Shown here piece by piece: positions 21,478 to 35,968 of a stretch of DNA of 64,000 bases. A model generated the notes under the pieces. That model had not been told where the DNA came from and made no database searches. It worked only from the letters and a program-made list of their open reading frames with translations. Each line of letters starts with the position of its first letter. Within the stretch, counting starts at the first letter, position 1. This DNA is from Asterochloris sp. CNOR1 (Eukaryota > Chlorophyta > Trebouxiophyceae > Trebouxiales > Trebouxiaceae): contig OZ017748.1 of assembly GCA_963969365.1 (NCBI GenBank), positions 2,787,001 to 2,851,000 of the forward strand. Reading direction: 5' to 3'. Both the position numbers and the translations under genes were made by a program.

Positions 21478-24400
21478 CTAGGCCCTGCAGTCATTAACAA
21501 CCAGAGACATGCAGACAGATCACTCACCAGGCGTACAACCCTGCAGTCAGCCACTGGGCCACCACTTTGACCCATACACTGGTCCACCCAACATCTATCA
21601 AGTCCTTCTCCTCAGCGGCCGTGCCCCAGCCAGTCATCAGCATGGCAATGTACATGCTGGCCAGCGCAAAGATGAAGTGGAAGAAGCTGTAGTTGTAGGT
21701 GACCTCTTCAAACTCGTCCATGGCCTTCTCATCGCGTTCTGCTGTGCCCTGCCGGCCTGCAGCACATTGACGCAGAGTGGGTGAGGGACGCTGGTAAAGA
21801 CAGAGTTGGCTGGGACAGGTGGAGCCCTCGCTGCGGCTGCCCTAGTGGGCTGCTGCAGGCAGGGGATTGTGTTCAGCGCATGAAGCCGGCTGCCAGTGGA
21901 GGACCGGGGAGGGCGGTGCAAGCAGACAACGTGCAGCCAGCTGGCCTTCTTGCTGTGCTCAGATTTTGCACCGATGAGGTGCAAGGTGACCAGGTGGTAG
22001 CACTTGGCTGCACAATGGCATGCAGCCAGCTCCACAGCTGGGCACAAACAGCAGAGCCGCCTGCACCAGACAAGAGCACCCGACAGGGGGCATATAGAGC
22101 ATGCATGCTGCCCCTCAGGCACCAACTCCTGGGCACTCCCCCAGCTGTGCAGAGGGCAGCCCCTGCCCGGATGGCAGCAGGGGCCCTGCATTCATCCAGG
22201 ACAGGCCTCGCCGGTCCTCCAAGTTCCCTGTCCAGCCCCGCAGAGGTCAGCCCTCCTGCGCGAGACCCCCATCCATGCACCAATGCCAAAGTGATGCAGT
22301 TAGGACCCAGCAACGCAGTGTGCGGGCACATGTGGGCAAGCCTATGCCAACAGCCCCTCTGCGGTGCCGCAAATCTGGGTTGCTGCCGTCCCCTGGATCA
22401 TGATCTGATCCTCAGGCTCTCGACCCAGACCTGCAGACGCGAACCCCTTCTGTCCCCTCATCTAGCCCCCACCAGGGGACAAGAGGCATGGCTCATGTTC
22501 GCTTGAGCCACCGGTACCCCAGCAGCTTGCTGTATCACAGGCCATCTGGACAAGCCCCAACAGACAAGCCGAAACTGCCTCATGGCTCCCCTTCCAGTCT
22601 GCCCCAGAGGCCCTCTGAACCCCCCATGAGCAAGCCCAGCTCACTCATGCGCTGGTCCTGCGGCTCTCCATCCAGGCCGGCGGATGTGAGGCCCTCCTCC
22701 TCATCCACCCCCACCAGGGGCTGCTCCGAGGCGCCCTGCACCCCCCGAGAGAAGGTCTGCGTGTTGCTGCCCGCCCGCAGCGCGCTGTACACCACTGACA
22801 CGATGGTGATGACCATGCCGATGGCCAGAGTGCTGCCTGAGGCCGCCGTCAGGCGCTTGCCCAGGCCGTTGCACTGGTAGTCATGGGGCTCGCTCTGCAG
22901 GGAGCTGTAGCACAGGTAGGTGCAGTAGAGGGTGACCACCGCGGCGGGGAAGAGGCTGCCGTTGCGGGCCTGCAGGGCAGCGGAGGCTTTCAGTCAATGC
23001 AGCTGCACAGGCAGACCATGTTGACTTGGTCATGCAGGGTAGCAGACCACTGCTTGTGGCTGCCTGCAGGGGTGCTGGGAAGGCGTTGCAGCACTGTGCA
23101 AGGCAGGTGCTTCATCTTGAATTTAACAAGCAGGGCAGCATCGCCTGCCCGCCATGCGAGGCTGTTGCCATGCAACAATCAAGGCAGCTTCTGTGCTTCA
23201 ATGCCCAGTGTTCACCAGTGGGTGGATGGACAGCAGAGAGAAGGAAAGGCACAGCAGCAGGGTGAGGACGATGATGACAATGTTGAAGCTGCAGCCGCCA
23301 GCAGCTCCAGCAGGGTTGAACCAGTAGAACATGATGCCGATGAGGGTGAGGGCGCCCACATAGCAGCTGACTGTGAGGCCCAAGAGGCCATACAGGAACC
23401 TGCAGGCAGAGGCGAGGCCACTTGCACCTGCAACTCTGCTGTTCAAGCGCTGCCTGTGAAGGCAGCAGGTGGCATCGTGCAGGGCTGTTGCAGGGTCACC
23501 GGTCACCAGTGATATGGCCGAAGCAACAACACTGTGCTGACCATTGGCCATACATTGAAGATCTGCCTCTCAGCAGGGCAACTGCCCCAGCAGTGTCTCT
23601 GGAACAGCCAGAACTGGCGTCAATGCAGAGTTTGCTGCATGTGTGTAACAAGGCTGCCAGAGCGGCCTGCCATGTGACATGCTGTCGTCCACACTGCTCT
23701 GCAGTCTGCATGTTGACGTGGTTCTGTGCGGCCCAAGTATTTGTCACAGCCTGCACAATGGTATTTCATGACCACTTGGTTGCTCACCTGTGGTCATCCT
23801 TGTTTACCCAGGAGTCATTCCAGCTCTGGGCCATGTCCACCAGGATGATCATTTGGACAATCATGAACACCCCTGACCCGAAGCGTGCCAGCCAGGCTGC
23901 ATGGCAGGCACAGGGTGGTATCAGACGCTGAAGCCTGGGGCAATGCAGTAGTTCACACCTCACAGGCCTTGAATGAGTGCCCTTCAAATGTTCATGCAGT
24001 TCAGCTGCAGCGCCTGGCTAGCAGATGACAATGCCTGAGCCTCTTAGCCTCACTATTAATCAGCGCTGCCCCATGCAATAAGTTGCAGGCTGGCAAGGGG
24101 CTGCCCAGCCACCAGCACACAATTGCCAAAATGCCCACCAAGAGCAGCAGGTTACTCAGCAAAGAGGATCTGCGTGCCCAAACCCCCCAGGAGCCCATGC
24201 CGTCACTCCACATGCAGCCAGATCACTCGGAAGTCTCTGCCTGCCACCCACCATGCAGCAGCTACCGAAAGTCATACATGCATGATTCACCAAGTCATGA
24301 TAGGCATCGACTGCAAGCCAGCTCACGCCAATGCGCCTATAACCCATAAGACCTGCAGCCAGCTTGCCGTGGGCATTGACCCACTTGCTGGGAAGAAGAA

Positions 24401-25483
24401 GGGCAACAAGGGAAGCCCCCCCGCCACACTGAAAGCAAGACCAGCCTGCTGGCGCAGAACGCCCTGGCCACCCAGCTCACCATATGCATTGACCAGGCCC
24501 ACTGGGAAGAAGAAGGGCAGGGCATTGAAGCCCAGCCACAGCATGAGCTTGACCAGCCAACCCCCATGGTGCAAGAACTGGTCCCGCTTGTCGCTCTTGT
24601 ACTTGACGCCCACCAGCACAGCGGACATCAAGCCGAAGAACAGCTGCAGGCAGCACAGAAGTGGGTTGAGCTGGTGACATGCATTGCAGCTCGATGCCAC
24701 AGAAGAGCTGCACGCATCCAGCAGCGAGCTTAGGCAGTAGCCTCAGGTCTCATGACCCACACAAGAGCTGCATGCACCCTTGCTGCATGAATAAGTGTGA
24801 AGTCGGGGGAAATGCACTGTCTCATAGCCAGTGTGTCAGCTGGCCCAATGAGGCTTGCTACACATGCCAGCAGCACCATCATTGTGCATGCGCAATGGAT
24901 GGCACAACTCACGAAGTTGCCCATGCTGAGACGGTACACGGCCTGCTGCCCGTACCAGCGGTCGCTGATGTCTCCAGTGGCCTGGTGCACAATCCCTGCA
25001 GGTAACAAGTTCATGAGCCTGCCAGAGAGTGTGACGCTGCATGCCTAAAAGGGCCAGTACAGGAGCAATGCCAAGCCTTTCACAGGGAGCCACATAAGCC
25101 GCTGGCATATGCAGCATGTATGCTCGCATACGCTAGCATGACTGCAGTAGAAGGGCCTCACATGGGATCTTCTCGATGAGCGGCTTGGCGAAGTCGCGCA
25201 GGATCCAGGCTAACACCATGGCCAAGGTGAACAGGGCGCAGTATGCCAGCCTAGCGCTCTTGCGCAGCATCTCCTTGGTCACGCACTGGCAGGCTTGACA
25301 GGCACACACTGCCGCACAGCTGGCCAGCCAGCTGCCCGCAGTGCCAAGGATGAACATGATGTAGGGCCTCTCTCCTGCTGCGTGGATGAGGCTGCTTGTG
25401 TTGCTGTTGCTGCCCTGGGGCTCTGGCGCTGTGCGCCCCAAGTTTGGGTTGAGCTGACCGGTGACTTGAACGGAGTGCTTCAA
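21478..25483 (-). CDS. SERINC/TMS1 family multipass membrane protein
   Basis: Exons from start to stop are 25483-25162, 24995-24913, 24643-24481, 23896-23788, 23399-23216, 22969 to about 22590, 21756-21528 and 21484-21478; the phases I checked agree. Characteristic segments are PYIMFILGTAGSWLASCAAV, DRWYGQQAVYRLSMGNF, PFFFPVGLVNAY, LARFGSGVFMIVQMIILVDM, AQSWNDSWV, LYCTYLCYSSLQSEPHDYQC and FEEVTYNYSFFHFIFALASM. About ten to eleven hydrophobic helices are expected. Known: SERINC proteins sit in endomembranes and the plasma membrane and have been linked to lipid (phosphatidylserine, sphingolipid) handling and scrambling. The acidic loop before the last helices (GVDEEEGLTSAG) is typical. The last coding exon carries only the end of a Trp codon, an Ala codon and the stop. 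The ATG at 25483 is the first that opens the conserved region. Confidence 0.9.
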
Positions 25484-25952
25484 TCAGTGACTCCTTGCAA
25501 CTGCAGATCCCTGCAATCAGCCGTCTTGCTCGGCACTGCAACTGCTCCCAGTTCTGAGACACGACTCAAGCCGGCCAAAGTTTACTCTCCATGCCAACTG
25601 GGCCGGTAAAGGACACAATCCTGGGCCACGAAGTGCCCTTTCCCCTCTCTGACCTGTACACAGCGGGCTTGACCGTAGCATTGTTCCTTCCCACTGTGGT
25701 GCTGGTGCACAGGACTGTGGCATTCCTGATCAGACTGATCAGCAGTGGCAAGAAGCAGCACTGAAGCCAGCTCCTGCATTAGCAGGCTGCGCTGACAGCT
25801 GAAGGGCAATCAGCAACAAATCAGCGCCTCTGGAGCAGGCAGTCCCTGGGCACTTGGCCTGAGAACACTGCAGCTTGCTCAGGAATAAGCCCCTCCCCTC
25901 AGCTGAGGCAGCAGCCGCACCACCAGCATCCTGGCTCAGGAGGGTACACCCC
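25484..25952. promoter_or_regulatory. Divergent intergenic region of SERINC and AP-4 mu
   Basis: There are 469 bases between the two start codons. Several short frames exist but none shows family features or consistent splice sites. Presumed to hold both promoters; no clear TATA box was found. Confidence 0.4.
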
Positions 25953-28900
25953 ATGATCTCGCAGTTCTTCATCCTCTCACCGCGCGGGGATACTGTAATC
26001 ACCAGGGATTACCTGGGCAATGTTCCCAAGGTCAGTAGTACTCCTTTGCATGCTGCTCTCGCCTTTTCAGAGCTCTTACATATTCCTGCGTGCATGCGCC
26101 TCCCTGCATGCTGTGTGAAGCCATTGCATGCTCGCTGTGCCTTCATCCTGGCCCAGGCTAGACATCTGGGTGCAGTCTTCAGGCTTTGATGTCAGAGATG
26201 CAATCTGTGGGGTGGTATGCCCTGATGCATGGTGCAAGGCCATCAGATGCAAGCTGCCAGGCCAGCAAGTCCTGGCCAGCTGATGGCAGCACCTTGCTCC
26301 CATGCTGCAGAGCAGCTCTGAGACCTTTTTTCGCAAGTTCCGGTTCTGGGACGGCGGAGGGCAGGATGCTCCCCCAGTGTTTGAGGTGGACGGCATTCAC
26401 TACCTGCACGTGAAGGTGACAAGCAAAAGCTGTGTGCTGTTTGGAAGCACCCCTGAGACCATGCGGCACACAGACCATCTACTAAGTGCGGGCGTGCCCC
26501 GCCACTCACATAGGCAGCCCAGCTGCGTCCCAACATGCAGTCTGCCCCAACGTGCCCGCCCTGCCTGAAGCTGCACCAAGAGCCAACAAGTAATGCCTCA
26601 GAGCCCCCAGAACGCCTGCAGGCTCGAACAGTGTACAGCGTCAGATCTGTGGCCTGCAGGATGGAGGCGTCCTGTTGGTGGCCACCACTCGAGAAAACCT
26701 GTCGCCCTCTCTGGTGCTGGAGCTGCTCAGGCGGATTGGTGGTATCATCAAGGTCAGGCCTGCCGCAGTTGAGCTCCCTGCTGGACTGTCAGTGACACCC
26801 ATTGCTGCACGCGAGGGCCAAGTCTTGCTTCAGGTCTTGTGTGTGAGAGTTCTCCCAGACTTGGGCCGTACCCACTTCAGCAGGTCCTGCGATAGTCAGG
26901 CATACCTGTCAAAGGCTGGTTTCTGCTTCAGATTGTTGGAAGTGAGAGCGCTCCCACCACTGCTCATGGGTGTGCGTAGTTCAGCAGGATGTGTGATGCT
27001 CAGTCATGACTGACACACCAGCTGCCTGCAGGACTACTGTGGCCTGCTGAGCGAGGAGGCCGTGCGTAAGAACTTTGTGCTGATCTATGAGCTTTTGGAC
27101 GAGATTGTGGACTATGGGTATCCCCAGAACAGCAGCAGCGAGGCACTCAAGGAGTTTGTGCTGAATGAGCCCACGCTGATTCGGCCGGTGAGCTCTTGAG
27201 GCCCCTCTGGACCAGCTACATCTGACTGCCCTGTGTAGCATAAATCGCCCTCCACACCATACGCTGCAAAAGCAGCTGTCAGGCTGGAGATAGGCAGCTG
27301 CTGCATGGCTCGGGCTTGCTTGCCAGGCCGTCCTGTCCAGCTGCACCCTGTCTCAGCACTGCTTGCCTGAATGGTACCAGGTGGGACGCTGTGCCTGGTG
27401 CCACTGCACCATCTGTGCTCTAGCTCGACGCCACGCCCATCTCACTATCTCTGTGCTGCAGCGCAAGATGACCAGCAGCAACATCTTCAGCCAGGTGGGC
27501 AAGGGGCCCACTGGGGTCATCAAGTCAGTTCTGGACACAGCCCGCACAGATGGGGGCAGGCGCGACGAGATTTTCGTTGACATTGTGGAGCGCATCAGCT
27601 GCACCTTCAACACCAGCGGCTACGTGCAGGCGTCCCAGATTGACGGGGCCATCCAGGTAGGCAGCTTGCTGAAAGGCTTGTGCAGACAATTCCATGGCCT
27701 CCGGCTGCCTCTTGCGTTGGTAATTGGCAGCACTGCAGGACCCCAGCTTTGTCATGGCCCTTCAGGTGGGCAGCAACCTCCCAGCGTGTCCTGAGCTGCT
27801 GATGACATGTGTGACAAACAAGCAGGAGAAAGCTCTGTGCAGGCCCCTTGCATACGTCAACTTGAGGGCTGACCTGCCGTGAGGGTCACCTGCTCTGGGC
27901 AGTTTTGCCCCAACAGCCTACAGATCTCCAGACTGATGAGGGCCCACCTCCCAGATTGGCAGCTCTGACACAGACAAGGCTTTGGCTGGAGCCTGCCCAA
28001 CAGACAAGTAGCAGGCAGACAGGCAGGCGCCTGATGCGGGCAATGCATGCTGGCTTGTGTCCATATGCTGCCTGCACAGAGGCAGCAGCATGTTCCAACA
28101 TGTGTCACACGGTCTTTGTCTTAGCGCCCAACCCTGTCATGCACAGGTCAAGAGCTACCTGAGCGGCAATCCTGCCATCTCCCTGGCCCTGAATGATAAT
28201 CTGGCCATTGGGCGCCGAGACGGTACCCATGCAGCTGACTACGGGCATGGCTATGGCAGTGACGTGGTCATGCTAGATGACTGCAACTTCCATCAGGCTG
28301 TGTCGCTGGACCGCTTTGACTCTGAGCGTACGTTGGAGCTCAAGCCTCCAGATGGGGAGTTTGCCCTCATGAATTACAGGTGGGGGCCAACAAGCGGCAC
28401 TGCTAGTGTCGCTTGCAGGGGCAGCAGTGGGTTGCCTGGCTACCAGGTCTGTGCCGCTGCCTATGCTCAAACTCCACAGGAGCAAACATTTGACTGTTGC
28501 TGAGGGGAGCTCATTGCTGCACCATGCCCTTGCAGAGATGTCAGCCACTCTGCAACTCTCAGGTTCGTCAGGGTGACTGCAGGAGCACCTTTGACTTCAA
28601 ACCTCCCTTCAAAATTTACACAACAATAGAAGATGATCGCGATGCTCCCAACAAGGTGAGGCTGCCTGCTTTTGGTCTGCCTCAGCATCGCTTGCCCATG
28701 CACACCATGTGCACACACACACACACAACTCATGCCAAAATCAACCGGCTGCATGGATGCTGAGCTGCTGGCAGCCAGCAGGGCAGTGCCTGGACTCCGT
28801 CTGGCGTTCACACATGCACAGACATGGGGAAGACCCCCGCAAGCTCGCTCTTGCAGCTGCTGGCTGCTTAGGGCCAAGTCTACAGGGCCAGCACAACTGG

Positions 28901-30012
28901 GAGCGAGGCCTTGGCAGGATGATGGAATTGCACAATTGCAGGGCCGGGGATTTATGCAACCAGGGGACCAACATGTGAGCAGCCATTGACAAATCCTGCC
29001 TGATGGGTCCTGCCGCCATGCCTGCAGGCGATCATCTTCATCAAAGTGCGTGCAGAGTTTGCACATGAAAAGAGTGCTGCTGGGCTGGAGGTGGTGGTGC
29101 CCATGCCCCGCCAGGTGCAGCGAGTCACCTGCGAGTATGATAAAGAGGTGAGGTGGTGTCCTACTTGCTTTCCTGCAGGCGCATGCTCCACTGCTGTTGC
29201 CATCAGCGCTTCCCCTGCCAGGCACCATCTGGCCAGGCATAGGCAGGCTGGGTCGTTTCGTACCGTACATCGAGCCCAATTGGCAGCAGACCAAGGCCAG
29301 CCAGAGGCCCTGCCATGGAGTCGTCCATGCAGCACTTGCTGCGCTGTCCAATGTGTCCTTAGCATACCACAGCAGGGCTGCTACATTGTGTGCTGGGCTT
29401 CAGGTGAAACCTCCTGGCAACCAGTCATGGGACTGGTCTGAGAAACAGCATCGGCTCGTCTGGCGCCACAAAAAGGTTCAAGGCGGCACAGAGCATACCC
29501 TGAAGGTGAGGGAGCAGGCTCCTTAGTGTGGCGTTCAGGAAGGCAGCCAGCCTGCTCACCCTCGCTCAGCTGCATGCTCGAGAACACTGTGGGATCCCAG
29601 GCACAGTGCGCTGGCGAACTCGAGAACACTGGGATGCAGCTCCCCTCGAACATGGTGCTCTGCTGCACTTTCAAGCATTTGGGTGCTGAGCAGAAAGCCA
29701 GCAAACTGCAGCTTGTCCCATTTTCCTGGACATTGTCAACAGGCAGCACTGCCACCAAAGCTGGACCCAGCCGGCTGTAGCGCACATGTTGGTGCTTGGG
29801 TGCAGGTGAGGGCAATGCTGGAGGACACGCTGACCACAGCAGTGCGCCGTGGCGTGGGGCCTGTCAGCCTTAACTTCACCATCCCAAATCACTGTGCATC
29901 CCGCTTGTTGGTGCGGTATCTCCAGATTCTCAAGACTGAGAAGAACTACAGCCCATACCGATGGGTGCGCTATGTCACTGTGTCAAACTCCTACATCATC
30001 AGAACGCACTGA
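25953..30012 (+). CDS. AP4M1: AP-4 complex mu subunit
   Basis: Exons 25953-26030, 26311-26415, 26660-26752, 27032-27187, 27462-27656, 28147-28379, 28583-28655, 29028-29147, 29404-29505 and 29806-30012. All phases agree apart from a possible small extra exon before 27462. The N-terminal longin-like half includes [43 protein letters not shown] and [19 protein letters not shown]. The C-terminal mu-homology domain, which binds cargo tails, includes [48 protein letters not shown] and [20 protein letters not shown] at the very end. These match AP-4 mu of plants rather than AP-1, AP-2 or AP-3. It pairs with the sigma subunit encoded about 9 kb upstream on the same strand. TGTAA follows the stop. Confidence 0.93.
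26823..26956 (+). repeat. Diverged duplicate segment in an AP-4 mu intron
   Basis: Two similar stretches of about 33 bases near 26823-26856 and 26930-26956 share GCTTCAG, GTGAGAG and CTCCCA in the same order about 100 bases apart. This looks like a decayed local duplication. Confidence 0.4.
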
Positions 30013-30038
30013 GAAATGAAGGATAATATTGATTTGCA

Positions 30039-30043
30039 TGTAA
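30039..30043 (+). terminator. Putative poly(A) signal TGTAA of AP-4 mu
   Basis: TGTAA lies 27 bases after the stop codon at 30010-30012. The next gene starts only about 54 bases further on, at 30097. Confidence 0.55.
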
Positions 30044-30096
30044 TCTAGCTGCATGCAACTCTATCTGACGATAGTTAGAAAGCTTTGAACACCACA

Positions 30097-32148
30097 ATGG
30101 GCGCATTTGATGCTTGTCAGACGCACTGCCATGCAGCTGTGAAGCCTGCAGTGCTCAGGCTTGCCAGAGTGCACAGTGGTGCAAGGCAGGCACAAGGAGA
30201 GCAGCTGCCTCTGAGCCACTCCTGTGGAGCTTTGACACATTTCAGGCACACAGCTAGGAAGCAGCGGCTGCATAAGCAGTGCTGCAGGGCCCAAGCAAGC
30301 ATTGAATTGGAAGAGGTTGACCCCCGCACAGGGGAGATCATCAGCGGAGCCAGCGTCAAGGGCAGAATTGCAGGGTGAACAGAAGCACCAAGCGCTTGGC
30401 ACGCGCAGAAACACTCTGGCAACTTGCCACTGATGTTTGCAGGAGGTCGGTGCAGGCTGGACAGTTCAAGTGGGCGTACCGACAGGCAGAGGTTGACGAG
30501 AGCAATAAGGATCCAAGCAAACACACAATTATCATGCTGCACGGCTTGGGGTCTTGCAGCTATGCCTACAGGTAAACGCCACTGAGGCTGCTGGAGTGTG
30601 TAGATCACCTCGGATCACTTTATGAGGTCTGCACGCTATTCTGGCCTGGTCCTTTGAGGTCAGGGGAGCTGCCTGCACTCAGCTGGCCTCCTACCTGTAT
30701 CTGCAATCAACCCCTGTTGCCAGTGCAGGGAGCTGGGAGGCATGCTGGGGAAGAAAGGCTGGAATGTGATTGCCCCTGACTGGCTTGGTCATGGCAACTC
30801 AGACAAGGTAAGCACCTGCACGTGACTGTTCAATTTGTATGGACTTCAAACACACGAGACATATACAGTAAGCGTCCAGGCTGTGCTCCAGAAGGGCAGC
30901 ACAACTGACTGCGCCAGCTCCAGTCAGTTTGCGCCAGCCTGAGCTTTGACATTGGGCATGATCAAGACTGTCTGCTTCCATTGGCAGGCTGTGTGGTACG
31001 GCAGCTCATCCCCAAGCTCTGCCTCTGTAGCCAGATCCCAGCAAGTTTGACTACTCCCAACGAGCCTACATGGGAGCCCTGGGCGCCTTCCTTGATGCTG
31101 TGATCCCTGGCGAGACATTCACCCTGGCCGTCCAGGTATAGTTGGCCATTGGCCTGCGCTTTGACAACCGCATTGCTGCACACAAACAGTGCTCTGTTTG
31201 CCTACTGCACAGTCGTTTTTGCTGTGCCGGGCTGTGCTTGAACACCGGCTGGCAGCACACAGTGCACTGCATGCCTTCAGCTTGGGAAGTCTTCTTGGCT
31301 GAGCACACCACACCGCCTGCTTCATGCTGCTGGCCCGTGTCAAAGTATCTGTGACAAGTGGCCAGCACCAGGCCTTTTCTGTTGGCCTGCAGGGCTTTGT
31401 GTTGAGCCAGTATGCCATGCTGTGGGCAGCGGAGAACCCTGGCAGAGTGGAGCGGCTGCTCATGTTCAATACTCCCCTCAACCGCAAGACCAAGCTTAGA
31501 CCCGAGCTAGCAGCATACAAGAGCCGCCTGGCGTTTGCCAGGCCTGATCCCAAGGTAGCAGCCTCGCTGACCTGGACTGCATAAATGCGCAGTTGTGATG
31601 ATGGCAGGATGGCACAACCTAAGCGGCTGGCTGGCTGTGCTGCTGCAGAAGAAGCCATTTGATGGCGCAAATTTTGCAGCAGGAGGCCTGGCTTATGCCC
31701 TTGACTACTCTATTGCCCAAACCTATAATGCAGCTTATGAGGCAAGCCCCATGGCAGCCTCAACTGCCATTGCTGAGACCATGAGTCAGGTGTGCAAATA
31801 CCTTTCATTGTAGCAGTCTGCACTGCACAGCTGCCTGCATAAGGGCTGCTCTGCGCTGGCTGCATGAGCATCACTCTGACCTCCATTGCGCCTGTGCAGC
31901 TCGACTTCCCTGCATTGCTGGGGGAGGTGAACGAGGCCTACCGGAGATGGAAAGCTCCAACACTGCTTCTATTTGGTCAGGCAGATCCCTTTGTTGAGTC
32001 CAAGGGCGTCTTTGAGTGGCTGGAGGACAAGCGCACCAACATGAAGCTTGCCCGTGTGGACACCAGGCTTGGCCATGCCCCACAAGAGGACTACCCAGAA
32101 GCCATCATGGACCTTATTACGGCCTTTCTGGAAGGTGCAAAAGACTGA
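30097..32148 (+). CDS. Plastid-type alpha/beta hydrolase family protein
   Basis: Exons 30097-30374, 30443-30571, 30729-30807, 31031-31135, 31393-31554, 31649-31789 and 31900-32148 join in phase to about 380 residues. The first 60 or so residues are rich in Arg, His and Ser and lack acids, like a transit peptide. Fold landmarks are IIMLHGLGSCSYAYR (oxyanion-hole HG), WNVIAPDWLGHGNSD, ENPGRVERLLMFNTPL, APTLLLFGQADPFV and LGHAPQEDYPEAIMDL, which supplies the His of LGHAPQEDYP. At the nucleophile elbow, where GxSxG is expected, the sequence is AVQGFVLSQYAM, so the standard serine position is not conserved; Asp and His sites look intact. It may be a non-hydrolytic or atypical member. The ATG is only about 85 bases after the AP-4 mu stop. 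Confidence 0.85.
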
Positions 32149-32385
32149 CAACCAGACTTCAACCTTTCTGCAAAATGCACTTTTGGACTTCCCCAATACT
32201 GAAGAAACATTGCAAGCAAAGACATTGGCTTATGGCGTGGTCACATTCTATGTGTGACAGCTCCCAGAAATTTTGTACTGGGAACAAGCATCTGGAATCT
32301 GTTAAAGGCTGTCGTGGCTGCTGCTGCTGTATGCGTCGGCCGCCTGGCACACGGGCTGCAGCGCTGCATGGCTGAGACATTGCGT

Positions 32386-35588
<3,203 letters not shown>

Positions 35589-35968
35589 CTGGGCCTGAGT
35601 CTATTCAGCTCTGCATCTGGGATGTGATCAGGCGTGGATGACGGCGTTACAGACGCAACTTGCTTTGGCTGGCCACTAGTCAGGACCTCAAGAGAAACAT
35701 GGCGTTCAGTGACTATATGCCTCGCCCTGCAGCAGTGACCTTTGCGATGCACAGTTCAAAAGCCTCTGCCCCCCTATGTTGCTCTGAATTCAGTAAATGG
35801 GTGTATTTTTAGGCATTGACTGTAGTGCCGGCCCAGAGTGGCTTGCCACGTCGCTTTCCGGTCAGACCCTGGCACAGATCATACTCTCCCGCCACTCTCT
35901 CCCGCATTTTGCACCCAGCCAGCTTCGCTACCTTCAACTCAGCCCTTTGCGTGGCAGCAGCAGCAACC
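35589..35968. promoter_or_regulatory. Divergent intergenic region of the AGC kinase and DUF3140 genes
   Basis: There are 380 bases between the start codons. No supported coding frame. The right part (35870-35960) is pyrimidine-rich, as in many 5' UTRs of the plus-strand gene. Confidence 0.4.

Noticed and set aside
21781-22506. 241-codon open frame on the plus strand
   Set aside because: It lies in an intron and C-terminal exon region of the SERINC gene on the other strand and shows no domain or splice context.
24001-24213. Hydrophobic minus-strand frame that could be an extra SERINC helix
   Set aside because: The junction 24481 to 23896 restores the conserved NAY-WLARFGSG sequence in phase, so this stretch is intronic.
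28706-28730. CA dinucleotide run
   Set aside because: A short microsatellite inside an AP-4 mu intron, without further significance.
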